Notes: generated from the letters alone by a model not told the origin. 64,000 nt of DNA from Ipomoea triloba (GCF_003576645.1 NC_044930.1:20183400-20247399), one strand, 5' to 3'; positions 45,026 through 56,794 are shown, numbered from the stretch's first letter. Numbers and translations: made by a program.

Positions 45026-47249
45026 AAAAAATAATATGTATTAGAGACAAATATAAATTATAAATATAATAGTATAATATCTTTTCTTTTTTTTTTTTTA
45101 CAGCAAATAACAAAATAATTTTTTAAATATAAATATCAGCATTCCCGGAAATAATATCTGGTAATGTTGATAACCATTTCTAATTAAGCTACACGTGTAG
45201 ACTCTCGCTGAGATCGATTTTGCAACAAACAAAACCATTATCACCGCTTCCTCCCTTGCCATCACCTCATTTCCGGTGAATCGCGACTAACAAAACCCTT
45301 GTAACCGCTTTATGTCTTGTCGGCGATTCATTTTCGGTGAATCGATTAGGTTGCTAGAGCAAAACCCATTATCTTTATTCATCTTCTCTCATCACAGTAT
45401 GGGAAATCACTATATCTCTCTACGATTTCTGTCTAAAAAATTGTATGTGTTTTTGCTTTGATTCTTGATGCATGTTGATTTGCCTTTGTCGCAATAGCGG
45501 TAATCTTGAAATTTTAGCTTAATTTCTCGTTGTATATAATATCTTGTTTATGAATTTTGGTTTGTGAAGTTTTAATTGTTGTCTTCTTCACGGCCTTCTA
45601 ATTTTGGTAGAAGGTTACTCTGATGAAGTTAAAGCTCATACTGACATACTGTAACCTAATTTTCTGTTGAATCCGGTGATTGGATTGCCATGTTCGATTT
45701 TCCAGAAAACAAACTAAGGAGTACAGCTATGAGTGTATGCTCTAACTACATTGGTGAGAAAATACAAACCTAGTAACTTTGGGGTTTCAAATCTACGTAT
45801 GTTGATTTGTTCTTAATCACCAAAAATTTATTGTTGTTCGCGATATAAAACCTTAAAAAACTAATAGAAATACTAACAGTGCTGGAAAATCCTAATTTTG
45901 TTTCCTATTTTGTGCTTTCAAGTGAACTTATTTCTTTTTCATTGTTAACTATTTTTAGATATTCAATATAGTTGTAATACTGACCAATTTTTTAGAATTT
46001 TGCACATGATGATTACACAATCTGATGCCCACTGGTTCATCGTTCAACATTCAAGCAACATGTTAGTTTCGGTGGTACGTATAACCTTTTACATTATATG
46101 TAGATGACATATAAATTGTAGTCCTTCAAGATGTTTTATAGTAAAACTATTATTTTTAATTGGTATAGTTGAAGTTTGTTTTATGCCTGATAGTGGTTCA
46201 CTAATAGTTACTATTGCCAAAAAAGTTGTACTGAATTTGATTAAAAGGTTTTATCTATGTAAATGATTTTATCTCTATATTATGGTTCTAAATATGTTGT
46301 GTTGTAATATTTTCAGGTTCATTTGAATATTAATAATGCAATGAAGATAACATATCATTTCTCAAAGTCATAAAGCCTATAGAGGTACAATACATCACAT
46401 TACTGTTTGTATACGTGTAGACCAATTATTGCAATATGGTCCTTAGTGTGAAAATAAGGATATTGCAAGTAGCAGCAATTGTTGTTTGAATGTAGTTGCA
46501 ATTTTTTGTGTTTATACAAATATCCTTATTTTCACACTAACTGTAGCTAAGTGTAGAAGGATATTTCAATGTGCCCATGAGTATGAAGGAATTGAGAAGT
46601 ATTTTTTGATTAACAAATTTTATTTTTTAGAAAAAAAAAATAGGCCGAAGAAATTTTTTAACTAGATCTACTTACATTGTATGACATATTCTAGAGTTTA
46701 CAAAATAGCATCTTCTTGAAGTACATGTTCTAAATGCATTATTTTCTTCACTTCATCACTAAGTGATGCAGTTGTCTCTTCACTTCATCAGTAAGTGATG
46801 ACAGTCTTCTCTTCAGTCCATCATTAGGTGATTCAGTCTTCTCTTCAGTTCCTCACTAACTGATGCAGTCTTCTCTTCACTTCCTCACTAAATGATGCAA
46901 TCTTCTCTTCACTTCCTCACAAAGTGATGCAGTCTGTTCTTCACTTCCTCACTAAGTGGTGCAGTCTTCTCTTCACTTCCTCACTAAATTATAAACGTGC
47001 ATTAAAAAAAACTATTGCACTACACCATTTCATTTGTAGTCTTAATTATCCATACTGTAGGGATATTCGTAAATACCTGCAAAAAAAAATAGTACTGAAT
47101 AGAACAAAAATAAAGTTGCATACATTGTCATTTTACACCCAACAAAAAGTGTCATTAGCACATCAATTTTAAATATTAAGTCCTACTTAGTCTTTATAGC
47201 CAGAAATCCTTGCAAAATCTACTCCTTGTCCACATATTTCAGGGGAAAT
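44453..47249. other. Intergenic or Helitron-internal AT-rich DNA
   Basis: No intact gene. It includes a long (TA)n tract (about 44955-45021), a pair of related phrases around ATTTCCGGTGAATCG and ATTTTCGGTGAATCG (45270 and 45330), a near-inverted pair AAATAAGGATATTGCAA / AAATATCCTTATTTTCAC near 46450-46530, and the minisatellite listed next. Confidence 0.4.
46740..46990. repeat. Minisatellite, ~36-bp unit, about seven copies
   Basis: Unit resembles TTCACTTCCTCACTAAGTGATGCAGTCTTCTC, with gradual sequence drift between copies. Confidence 0.85.
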
Positions 47250-49798
47250 TTAGTCCAACTTCTCACACTTCACATAATCCTCCTTTGTCTTCTTACTACT
47301 TTTTGTTGATGAAAACTCATCAAGCAATGGTCTCTTTACAGCTTCAGCATCAATTGCCTCATTATCCTTGGCTAGATTCACCGAAACATTTGGACTTTCA
47401 GCCACATTTTCCTCTTCTGATTCCTTTAGAACAAAAAATATCATAAGATAAATTATTTATTTTTTGTTAACTGTTTATTAGTATTTTTTGTTAGTTGTTT
47501 ACTTCATCTTCAAAATCATCATCCCCTGGTTGTAATTCAGAAGTTAGGTTTTTGTCTGGTGATTCCAACAACTCTGGACAGTAGACTGTAACCAATGCTA
47601 GCATTGCAAGTCCTACCAAAGACACTATCTCATAGGGGACTCCAATTGGTCCCTAGAAAAGTTAAATAGTAGTTTGTTAGATTCCATTCGAGTCATTTCC
47701 ATTTTTGGTCATACTGTTATTAGGGCAGTGCCAATTTTAATCCATTACATTAATTTTTGCTATATTGCGGCCAGTCTTATTTAGTCATTGCCACTTTTAG
47801 TCCATCGTTAAAATTTTTGTCAAATAACCGTCCAAAACAGAGATATTTTGGTCTTTTAATGCTTTGATCATCCCCTTTACTCTTTGCAGTGGTTTTCCTT
47901 ACACATTTTCATCCAATGAAGAGGTCCGGCGAAAGTCATGGCTTTGTAATGTGGCTCACATGCTTTCACCGGACCTCTTCATTGGATGAAAATATGTAAG
48001 GAAAACCATTGCAAAGGGTCAAGAAGATGATTAAAGCATGAAAAGACCAAAAATACCCCTGTTTTGGACGGTTATTTGACGAAAATTTTAACGGTGGACT
48101 AAAAGTGGCAAGGACTAAATAAGACTGGCCGCAATGTGGCAAAAATTAATGAAGTGGACTAAAATTGACAATGTCCCAATAACAGTAGGACCAAAAATAG
48201 AAATGACTCATTGCATTCTTTCACAATAATAAAACAATTCAAATTAATTGTAATAGGAATGATTTACCTCAAGGTTCTTAGACCTTAACTCTGTTGAACT
48301 CATACCTAGTAGCTCTTGACACTCCCTATCCCAGAGAATGAAAGGTGCATTTCCGTTGAGGTCAACAACCTTAACTTTTACCTTGTACCTAAGAATTCCT
48401 TCTCTCCAAGACTTCTTACACTTATCATAATCATACTGCCCATTCTGTTTCTTAACTAACTTTTTATTACAACCATGTGACTTACAAGAAACATAAAACC
48501 AATCCCATGAACTCTCAATACCAACAATTTTGGCAGCCACCCAGAAATCACCATACTACAATTAAAAAAACAAATTAGTTAATAATAGAATAATGGTTTC
48601 TATCTGTATTAAAAAAATTGTATACTGTACATCTCTCTTTTGATATATGTCTGATATAGTTTGAACATTGATGTGTCTAGAGCTAAAATCTACATAGAAA
48701 TGACTTCATAATTAGGAAAGTATAAACAAAAAATAGGGTAACTGTATTTCTATGTGTAAAAAAATGTCAGTACATCACTATAATAGCTCTATACCTCTCT
48801 CTAAATTCAAGAATTTCTAGAAGATCTTCATTGATAAAAAGTTGTGTAACATCATAGCTGCTACATAACTTAATATCACAAGCTGTTCCAGAAACTATAC
48901 ATTAGGAAAACTTTAAAACGTAATCATATATGCAAAGTATAAAATGATCTTACTCTTTAGAAGAACCTTCACTCTGCAAAACTGAAGTATAATGATAACA
49001 GGTTCATGTTTGGTTGACTCGTAAAATGGCTCCAGTTTTGATACATGATCATCCCACAATGTGAATTTGATTTGATTACCCCTATTTTAGTTTTTTAGTA
49101 TTAATTTACATGGTATCTTCAAGTAGAAAATCGATCAGCCTAGGATTCCTGTCAGATATGACCTTCTCTTGTGGTGAGTATATCTCAACTACCATCCCAA
49201 TTACATCTATTAAAAAATCAGTAGTAGTTAATAAAAGTATACAACGATTAAATAGCAAAATTGAAAGGCATTAACACTCACCAATCAATTCTTTTTCATT
49301 GATGTCAAGTTTCTGTTTTAGAGAGTGAATTGACTACAGCCTAAATATGTATCTTGGGAAAACTGTGCTCCTTAATTGATTGAGAATTGTTTTGTAGTAA
49401 AACTTCAACATAAATTCAGGTGGGCTTGTCTTGTAGGTGTAGAAGTTGGTAATCACCAAAAATTCCTTATAGAATACACAACACCAACTTTGAACATGCT
49501 AGAAAATTTCTCCACCAAATCATTTGCAACAGTTGAATGCAACACAGTTCCCTGATAATGCTTAAAATATTTATTTATTCCTTGATAATGCATAAAAAAA
49601 TTTCTTACTATAAAGATGAAAAATTAAAACATAACAAATAAGATGATACCTCCTTATCATGCAAAACACACTCTGTGTATTTGATGTCTTTTGTGCTCTT
49701 TTTTCAGGAACATCATAGTAACGTACTAGCCTAAGTTTGATGGCACTTGTGGTGTTCCTAGGAGCAATATCACGACCAAGAATGTATAAGGGAGCCAT
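47250..49798 (-). pseudogene. RPA1-like (replication protein A 70 kDa) gene, decayed
   Basis: Minus strand, several exons recognisable. Exon 1 (49650-49798) begins MAPLYILGRDIAPRNTTSA, the first OB fold. Exon 2 (49282-49551) includes TVANDLVEKFSSMFKVGVVY; exon 3 starts at 49206 (DVIGMVVEIYSPQEKV). The next covers about 48955-49083 (IKFTLWDDHVSKLEPFYE), then about 48790-48890, then DBD-C at about 48267-48556 (VGIESSWDWFYVSCKSHGC). C-terminal pieces lie at 47500-47654 and 47250-47444 (KRPLLDEFSSTKSSKKTK). RPA1 is the ssDNA-binding subunit; plant genomes carry many such copies, often in Helitrons. Breaks: -1 frameshifts in homopolymers at 49699-49704 and 49458-49462, and a TAG at 49334-49336. 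One zinc-ribbon Cys appears as Tyr (QYDYDKC). The homopolymer shifts could be sequence errors. Confidence 0.75.
47690..48209. mobile_element. MULE-type foldback MITE in an RPA1-like intron
   Basis: 520 bp with inverted arms of about 240 bp: left end GAGTCATTTCCATTTTTGGTC, right end GACCAAAAATAGAAATGACTC. The 9-bp flanks ATTCCATTC (47681-47689) and ATTGCATTC (48210-48218) differ at one base. It fills most of the roughly 610-bp intron between the DBD-C exon and the next coding exon. No coding capacity. Confidence 0.85.
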
Positions 49799-50522
49799 TG
49801 CTATGACAAAGGCTATGGTAGGGCTTTGTTTTGAAGTTATCTGACAAGGGTTTGAAGAGTGAAGATGGAAGATATATATACAACATATTATACCAACTTC
49901 AAAAAATCAAAAAACAATTTAACAGACTTTGGGTAGCCCAAAAGACGCATCATGAACAGTCGTATCTCCATGTTTATTGCTTTTGGGAAATATAATCTGT
50001 GATGATTGTATTTCATTGTAAGTCTTTAATGTATTTATAGCTATTTATGGTAGTTGTTTAGAATACCAAATAGGTCTAGAACTCTTAAATACATTAAATA
50101 CAAATCTTAAACCTTCCGTAAGATTTAAGATTTTAAAATAATTAATTAAACTCTGAAATGCGTATCCAACCTTCCGTATGCCAACTGTATTATTATGTAT
50201 TAGTATATTATATTAAACGACTATGTTTTGATTGAGCGGGAATTTTTGACCTGATTGTGGTTCCCTAGGCGTGTGGCTTTTTTATATAGTAAGATTATAT
50301 TGGCATCAAGGTAATTCAGGGGTGTATTCAATCATGACTTTCATAGACTAGTAAAGACTTTTATGAATTTTAAAAGTTTGGAGGTATTCAATTCAAACTT
50401 TTATGGCATGTTTAGTTCATAGAATAGGTCAATAATGAAATAACATTCCTTGGAATAGACCTATTCCATTGTTTGTTTTAGACATATTGTCGTTGGAATA
50501 ACATTCTTAGGAATGAGCTATT
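49799..50522. other. 5' flank of the RPA1-like copy; possible Helitron end
   Basis: Non-coding. On the minus strand the sequence TCTTACTATATAAAAAAGCC (complement of 50275-50294) resembles plant Helitron 5' ends (TC start, preceded by A). The matching CTRR 3' end with hairpin was not found, so a Helitron is possible but not established. Confidence 0.35.
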
Positions 50523-51310
50523 ACCTTTATAAAGGGAATAACCATTCTAGGGGGCTCTTGTTGTTAGCTATTCACATACTCTTGGGAATAGCTTTTATAT
50601 TGCAAATATAAAAAATACCCAGTGTTGCAAAAATCTCGCCTAGGCGCCGATTAATCCCCGCCTAGGTGCTAGGCGCTGGTCGACCGCCTAGCATATCACA
50701 TTAAATGGTGGTCTAGGCGGCTGACAAGCTAGGCGACCGCCTAGGCCGCCTAATCTCCGCCTAGGCCGCCAAAGCACCGCCTAGGCCGCTTAGGCGCTGA
50801 CCGCCTAGGCGTCGACTAGACCGACTAAGCCTTCTAGTCGGTTGATTAACTATTGTTCTTTTTTTTTAAATGAGTTATTTCACTCAAAACAACATCATTT
50901 TGAGCGAAATAATCCTAAATTATACAAACTTTAGATATTTTTTAGGTTAATATTTAATATTTTAGTATTAACTATTAAAGTATTATATAATTTATAATTA
51001 TTAGTCTTTAAAAGATTAAAAATACTTAAACAAATTTTTAAAAAATAAAAAATAAAATAAAAAAATACACAGACGCCTAGGCGCCGATTAATCCCCGGCT
51101 AGGCGTCCTAGGCGCTAGGCGCTACCCAAGCGCCTAGGGAGCGCCTAGCGATTTTTTCAACCATGAAAATACATTTTGCAATTTATTTAATATTTATATT
51201 TAATAAATATAATGTATTATATAAATGTGTGTGTGTGGGTGTGTGTGTGTCCAGTAGCGGATGTAACTTGGGGGCAGTGGGGGCAGCTACTCATCCCCGA
51301 AACAACGTCG
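50523..51310. repeat. Tandem duplication, left copy (carries the hAT MITE)
   Basis: Begins ACCTTTATAAAGGGAATAACC and ends GAAACAACGTCGT. Matches 51311-51578 apart from the MITE, a length change in the GT tract and a short indel. Confidence 0.85.
50620..51165. mobile_element. hAT-type MITE with CGCCTAGG-rich arms (copy 2)
   Basis: 546 bp, opposite orientation to 24254-24759. Ends CAGTGTTGCAAAAATC and GATTTTTTCAACCATG. Target duplication AAAATACC (50612-50619) / AAAATACA (51166-51173), 7 of 8 identical. The empty site is preserved in the right copy of the tandem duplication near 51400-51410. Confidence 0.88.
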
Positions 51311-51459
51311 TACCTTTGTAAAGGGAATAACCATTCTAGGGGGCTCTTGTTATTAGCTATTCACATACTCTTGGGAATAGCTTTTATATTGCAAATACCA
51401 AAAATACCTTTTGCAATTTATTTAATATTTATATTTAATAAATATAATGTATTATATAA

Positions 51460-51496
<37 letters not shown>

Positions 51497-51578
51497 TCCA
51501 GTGCCGGATGTAGCTTGGGGGCAGTGGGGGCAGCTGCCCCCACTGCCCAAAATTACTCAGCCCCAAAACAACGTCGTT
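51311..51578. repeat. Tandem duplication, right copy (empty MITE site)
   Basis: Same sequence as the left copy but with AAAAATACCTTTTGCAATTT uninterrupted. Contains (GT)n near 51461-51498. Confidence 0.85.
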
Positions 51579-51586
51579 TTGGGGCT

Positions 51587-51620
<34 letters not shown>

Positions 51621-52066
51621 TTTGGTCTTCGTTTCCTCCGCAGTCCAAGACGAGGCGCGAGCGATCCCGTTTTCTTCTCTGCCAGTCGCCAATCCACCGT
51701 CGTCCACAGCGCTGCGCCGATGCCACCGACCACCGCGGCAACGCTTGTCCACCTCCGGCCTCCGGCTTCTCATTGCCCCTCAACTCAACACCAGCCACAA
51801 CTGACAGCCCACAGGCCACAGCCACCAGTCGTCCAATTGTCCAGGTTTGTTCTATACTTCAATTTCCCTAATTGATAATTCCATTTCTTGATTTTCTTCC
51901 TTACTAATTACTAGTTAGTAGTTACTAATTAGTAATTACTATCAACTACTCATAATCTCTTATCTCATCCCTTGAATAATTTATTTGCCTAACTTTTGTT
52001 TGCCCTAATTTATTTTTTCCATTAATTTCCTTAGTTTTGAAGTTGCTCTAATTGAATTGATAATAG
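51499..52066 (+). mobile_element. Possible 5' end of a hAT-like element
   Basis: From CAGTGCCGGATGTAGC onward the start resembles hAT ends (CAGTGsCGGA). A GC-rich segment follows (51640-51830), then AT-rich sequence with no transposase ORF before the SIRE insertion at 52067. A related, truncated start CAGTAGCGGATGTAAC is at 51252. Weak call. Confidence 0.35.
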
Positions 52067-53665
52067 TGTTGGTCTCAAGGGGATGGGGTACAAGTCTAGA
52101 GGGGGGGGGGTGAATAGACTTGTATAAGATTTTGCAAATCTTTTCGACCTCTCGTGTGTATTGAACTTAGGATGTTTAGGTTCGATACCTCACGAGGTGA
52201 AGACAAAGTTTTATGCGCAGCGGAAATGTTATCCCTTTTTAGTTAGCACGAGTTTGAGTTAGTTCGAGAGGTGTGTTTATATGTAGTGCAATCGAGAGGT
52301 TAGCGAGAGATAAACACAGAAAGTAAATGCGAGAGAGATTTTTAAGTGGTTCAGCCAACCCGCCTACGTCCACTCTTCTTCCAGAAACTCGCTGGAAGGA
52401 TTGCACTAAAAACTTCCCTTATTTAGTACAATATCGAGCGTTTGAGTTTTGATCACGAAGCCCGCCTCAAGCCTCAGGTTTCTTTCACTCGGACAGCTGC
52501 CAGGTTACTCCCCCTCTCTTGCTTAATCCAAAGCAAGACGTTGTTGATAGTCACAGTTGAATGTAACAGACTCCAATCTGACCACAAGCTATCGTTGAAT
52601 CAACTTCGGTGTAGAGCAGCTTCGGTCACCTTCTAGATGTATAACAGTTTAAGCTTTGTAACCCTCTTAAACACTAAGATGTGTTTTCTCGCTGTTTTGA
52701 ATATCAGGATGATATTCCAAATTTAGTACTTGCACTTGAACGTTTGAATCAGACACCTCTTTCGAATTTTCCAACTCTGTTACCCTGTTTCGCTTTGTGT
52801 CTTCACGTCCTTTTTATATGAGAGTTGAGGAATAATTCCGTTGGAGGGAAAATTATTCAGTTTGAAATTTGTCTCCCATGCTGATCATGGGTCTTGCATA
52901 TTTTCAGCATATTTCATGGAGTGGTGATCTTGTAACTTGAACCTCTTGTCTTGTAGTGAATATTCCATAGTTCACTTTCTTGAGTCCATGCTCCACTTTC
53001 GTCTTTTGGTAAAAGTTACTCTTTTTATATTCCCATTATTCCTTGTTTGTAGGGAATCAGACCACTTCAGCATTGGTGCACCTTTTGACCGTTTGTGGTG
53101 GAAATCTGACGTGTCATCCATTTCCGCCCATTTTGAAATCTTCACGTTCGGCACCTCTTCATTATTCTATCTCCATGATATTCTTCTTCTCCAAACTTTA
53201 AGTATGCTTCCTGACCGTCATTCAGCTTTGTTGGAGAATTGTTAGTGTATCGAGACCAAGGTTGATATCTTGATTGCTTGATGTCTCAAACTCAAATATC
53301 GAGAGGTCTATCTCTCGAACTCTGTTTATGTCTCGAACTGGATAGCTGTATCGAGAGGTCCTACCTCTCGAACTCTGCTTATGTCTCGAGACTTAGTTGA
53401 TGTCTCGCAGACCCTTATTCCTCCAGAGTTGTCCCATGCTTTCTTCTGATCTGTCTATATGATTACAACACACGAGACTTCTAAGATGTTCAAACAAATT
53501 TACCTCAAGCTTAAATATTTTCCGAGTTGAGCTCAAAGTTACCCGGTTGTATTTTCGCTCTTGGTTTACTTGTCGAACTTACAGCGTTTTGCCTATGTAT
53601 CGAGACTTGGGGATTTTCACTTAACAGTTGGTATCATCAAAACCTATTACTTGATGTTCCTAACA
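52067..53665 (-). repeat. 3' LTR of the SIRE-type element (1.6 kb)
   Basis: Starts TGTTGGTCTCAAGGGG on the plus strand and ends TTCCTAACA before the polypurine tract. Contains many short TCTCGA motifs. The first 300 bases align with the partial 5' LTR from 63702 with few differences. Confidence 0.92.
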
Positions 53666-53679
53666 ATTTCCCCCTTTTT
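53666..53679 (-). other. Polypurine tract
   Basis: Minus strand AAAAAGGGGGAAAT directly before the 3' LTR. Confidence 0.85.
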
Positions 53680-53954
53680 GATGATGCCAACACTTATACT
53701 TACTCTATATGGCTGATTTGATAGAAAGAATTAACATAGATTTTATTTTTCAGCGCATATGGTAAGTTTGACAAATACTCTACTAAAACATGAATAATAG
53801 AACTCACGCAACACCCCCAGCAAAAGATATATCTATGATTATAAAAGGGAATGTTTACAAAGCAGAGTTTAGTAGACAAGATTGAAAGAAATAAGACCAA
53901 GAACAACATAGATATCAATACATTGAAATGAGATGGAGTTTGGACCACGAGAGC

Positions 53955-54242
53955 TTACTTCTTGTTGGCTTTCCTTTTCTTGTTAATGGCTTCTCGTGTC
54001 TTGATGGGGTCTTTCGGATTTACCAGGCTTATGTATTCATCCGTGACATCTAGATGCCTGTAGTTCCTGTAGGCTTCCCCCACGAACTCACCATCAATTA
54101 CTCCATCTTTCCACCAGGCAATGCATTCTTCTGGAGACATATTGCTGTGTGTAGATATCCCAGTGATTTTCAGAAGCTTGAATATCTCCAGAGTCAGAAT
54201 TTGTTCAGTGTCTTCTCTGTTCCCAAACTTAAAGCTTGTCAT
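53955..54242 (-). pseudogene. SIRE env-like ORF, C-terminal segment
   Basis: 95 residues (KFGNREDTEQILTLEIFKLL, MSPEECIAWWKDGVIDGEFV, ending in a Lys-rich tail). It overlaps the end of the previous frame by 14 bases, so it is probably the frameshifted end of the same protein; it could also be a separate small ORF. Confidence 0.45.
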
Positions 54243-55822
54243 GAGAAGATCTATCTTCCTTTCTTCTTCTGACTGTTGTTCTTGTCTTTTTCTTCTTCTT
54301 TCTCTCCATTTCCAGTGTACGCTGGATCCTTAAATTTTCTGCTCTTTTAGCATCCTCCACTGCTTTGCTCATAATTCTTGGTATTTTCGGAGGAGGTCCA
54401 GCTGGTTCACTTGCTGCCCTTTTCTTGCCTGTTATATTTTCCCCCTTCTTTTTCCCTTTATTTTCCCCCTTGTTGGCATCATCAGCACGGGAAAGGAGGA
54501 TGGACATACCTCCGAAGATTGCTTGAAGTTGGGCAGGCACTTGGTTCGACAGGTCATCGAGTATAGCCTTCATCACATCCTGTCGAAGTTCACTGGAATG
54601 TTGGAAGGCTCGAAGCTCTGCTCGCATCTCGGCTAATTCAGCCCTTGCACTTGCAGCCTCTGCTCGAGCTACAGCAGCTTCATCAGTGGCTTTCCGTGCT
54701 GCATCCTCAGCCCATATTGCCTGTTCGAGAAGTTCGGCATGACGGCCTTGGGATTCACTTGTGCCAGCAGCAGGCATTGCAGCATTGCGGACAACAACGA
54801 GTATTCTTTCGAGCTGAGCCATCTTCTGAGATTGATCAGCCATGAATTGACGCACTTCGCCAATGAAGACTTCTTCGGCCTGTTGATCATAGTCAGAAGT
54901 AGGAGAAGGAGAAGAGGATCGATAGGTACCTTTCGTTGGAGGGGACTTGGGTGCTTCCAGATTTCCACCCTTAACTTGCAATTGCGAGTCCACCTCTCGA
55001 AGGAGTCTCTGAGTGGTTGCAGGAACACTGAGTTCAGAGCTCGAAGGTAGCTCCATGTCAGGTGCTTCCCGGTTTCCACCTGAGGGATGGATCACTTCTT
55101 GCTCAGCATCTCTCGAACCTGGACCCTCAGCTTCAGCGACTGAAGGGATTGGATCAGCCAAGGAGGGATCTTCTGTGTTGGACGCTTCCTGGTTTCCATC
55201 CAATGGAAGTTCCCCCTCAGCGTCACTTCTCGAATCAGTGCTGGGAACTTGGTCGTCTGCTGGTGAGGTTGGAGACGAAGTGTCGACAGGTGCTTCCCGA
55301 TTTCCACCTTCGATGGTCGCATCGTCCTCCTCAGTACTTCTCGAACCAGCAAGACTTGGGGCAATCTGCTCTAAGTGCTCATTGGACTGCATTTCGGTCT
55401 GCTCCGATGAGTCTGGAATGATAATTATTTCAGGAGCAGTAGGAAAACCCGGCAGTGTGAGCAGCGGAACTACACCCTCTCGAACTGTCTGAGCTTCATC
55501 GTTGTCAATCGAGGGTGTAGATCTCGGTGGTGGCCGAATCATTAAAAAAAAAGGTGCCACTTGAAGTGCTTCAGAGGTCTCGGATTCACCTCTCGAAGCT
55601 TCTACCTGTTCGTCCAGAGCAGAGTTACTGACTTGAGACAGTGGGATTGCGGCTGTTGCAATATCATCGTGAGCAACCCCAGAGGTCTCTCCTGGACCTC
55701 TCGTATGTTCTACAGTCTGTCCCAAGGACATAGCAGTGGCGAGCCTGATATCTTCTCGAAATTGGGCATCAAGTTCTGGATCCTCCTCAGGCTCAACCTC
55801 GGTTTCTTCAGCTATGCCTTTA

Positions 55823-55933
55823 CCCTTATCAGTTCTTCCACTGTTCAGCTTAAACACTCTTGTTTCGTGGGCAATGTCTAGGAGTTGATGAGCTGGAATC
55901 TCTGAGATACCCAACCACTGGAGTGCAAACTGT
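55823..55933. repeat. 111-bp repeat, left copy at a single-N joint
   Basis: Matches 55935-56045 with one difference seen (AATGTC against AAGGTC). The N is at 55934. Likely overlapping contig ends. Confidence 0.9.
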
Positions 55934-55934
55934 N

Positions 55935-56045
55935 CCCTTATCAGTTCTTCCACTGTTCAGCTTAAACACTCTTGTTTCGTGGGCAAGGTCTAGGAGTTGA
56001 TGAGCTGGAATCTCTGAGATACCCAACCACTGGAGTGCAAACTGT
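55935..56045. repeat. 111-bp repeat, right copy at a single-N joint
   Basis: See left copy. Offset 112. Confidence 0.9.
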
Positions 56046-56794
56046 TCTTCTGCCTCCATTTCAGCTGCTTGGGCCATCAGTTGAGTGAAAGGACTGGTTC
56101 TCCAGTTGATCCACCTGATCACCCTAGAGAAGTCATCAAGAATAGGTGCTTCCAACTGAGTAGTGACCTCTTCTTCTCCATCATTCTGTCCGTCAGACAG
56201 AACCTCTGTAGTAGTGATCTCTCGACCATTATCCAAGAGATTATCTTCCAATCTGACATCTGCTATTACTTGAGCAACTGATCTATCAATCTGAGCAGAT
56301 TCAGTGGGTGTCAACTCAACATTTAGAACATTTTGCACTGGGTCCCTGACCACAATGCCCTGATCATCAGCAGCTACCATGTAATCCTGAGCTTCAGCTG
56401 CTGGAACATCTATCTCTCGAACCACCTTTTTACTGATCGACAGGTTGGCGTTGGAGACTGAGCGCATCACTTGCTGTTGGAGGAAGTTGAAGATAATGTG
56501 TGCCCAGTCCAGTTTGTTGTTGTTCCAAATGGCATGGAGGATTTTGAGGAGGTCTAGACTAACCTCGTCAGTTCCAGACACCTTGCCGAGCACAAACTTC
56601 ATGATTAGGTCGGCAGCGAGAGCAAACCTCTCCTTTAGGTGGTACTTGCGGAGGGCAGAGGATGCTCTGGGTGGTGCAGTCGCTAGTCGGATTTTCTCCC
56701 AGAAGGCTTGCTTGTCCAAGTCGTAATCCGATAGATGCTTGACTGCTTCCTCCGATGACGCGAAATCAAATGCCGCTCTGAGGTCACCTACAGA

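Larger units (their letters stand above)
54229..56794 (-). pseudogene. SIRE env-like ORF, central part
   Basis: Minus strand. The first part (56794 down to about 56046) has a globular region, for example LRKYHLKERFALAADLIMKF and LLKILHAIWNNNKLDWAHII. A Ser/Glu/Pro-rich acidic middle follows, with four degenerate GGNxEA repeats. An alanine-rich coiled coil comes next (EDAARKATDEAAVARAEAAS), then a Lys/Arg-rich end. It is cut at N55934, where 111 bp are repeated. Its right end is at the N gap 56795. Envelope-like function has been proposed for this ORF in the SIRE lineage; no signal peptide or membrane anchor is obvious in the visible part. Confidence 0.7.

Noticed and set aside
46740..46990. 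Regular repeats considered as a CRISPR array
   Set aside because: Units are contiguous and diverged with no unique spacers, and the genome is a plant.
51212..51875. Long overlapping plus-strand ORFs, 142-219 residues
   Set aside because: Made of microsatellite (VCVCVC, IYIYIY) and a GC-rich leader; no domain, no codon pattern.
55013..55492. 159-residue plus-strand ORF with Ser/Gly-rich repeats
   Set aside because: Shadow of the minus-strand env-like ORF.
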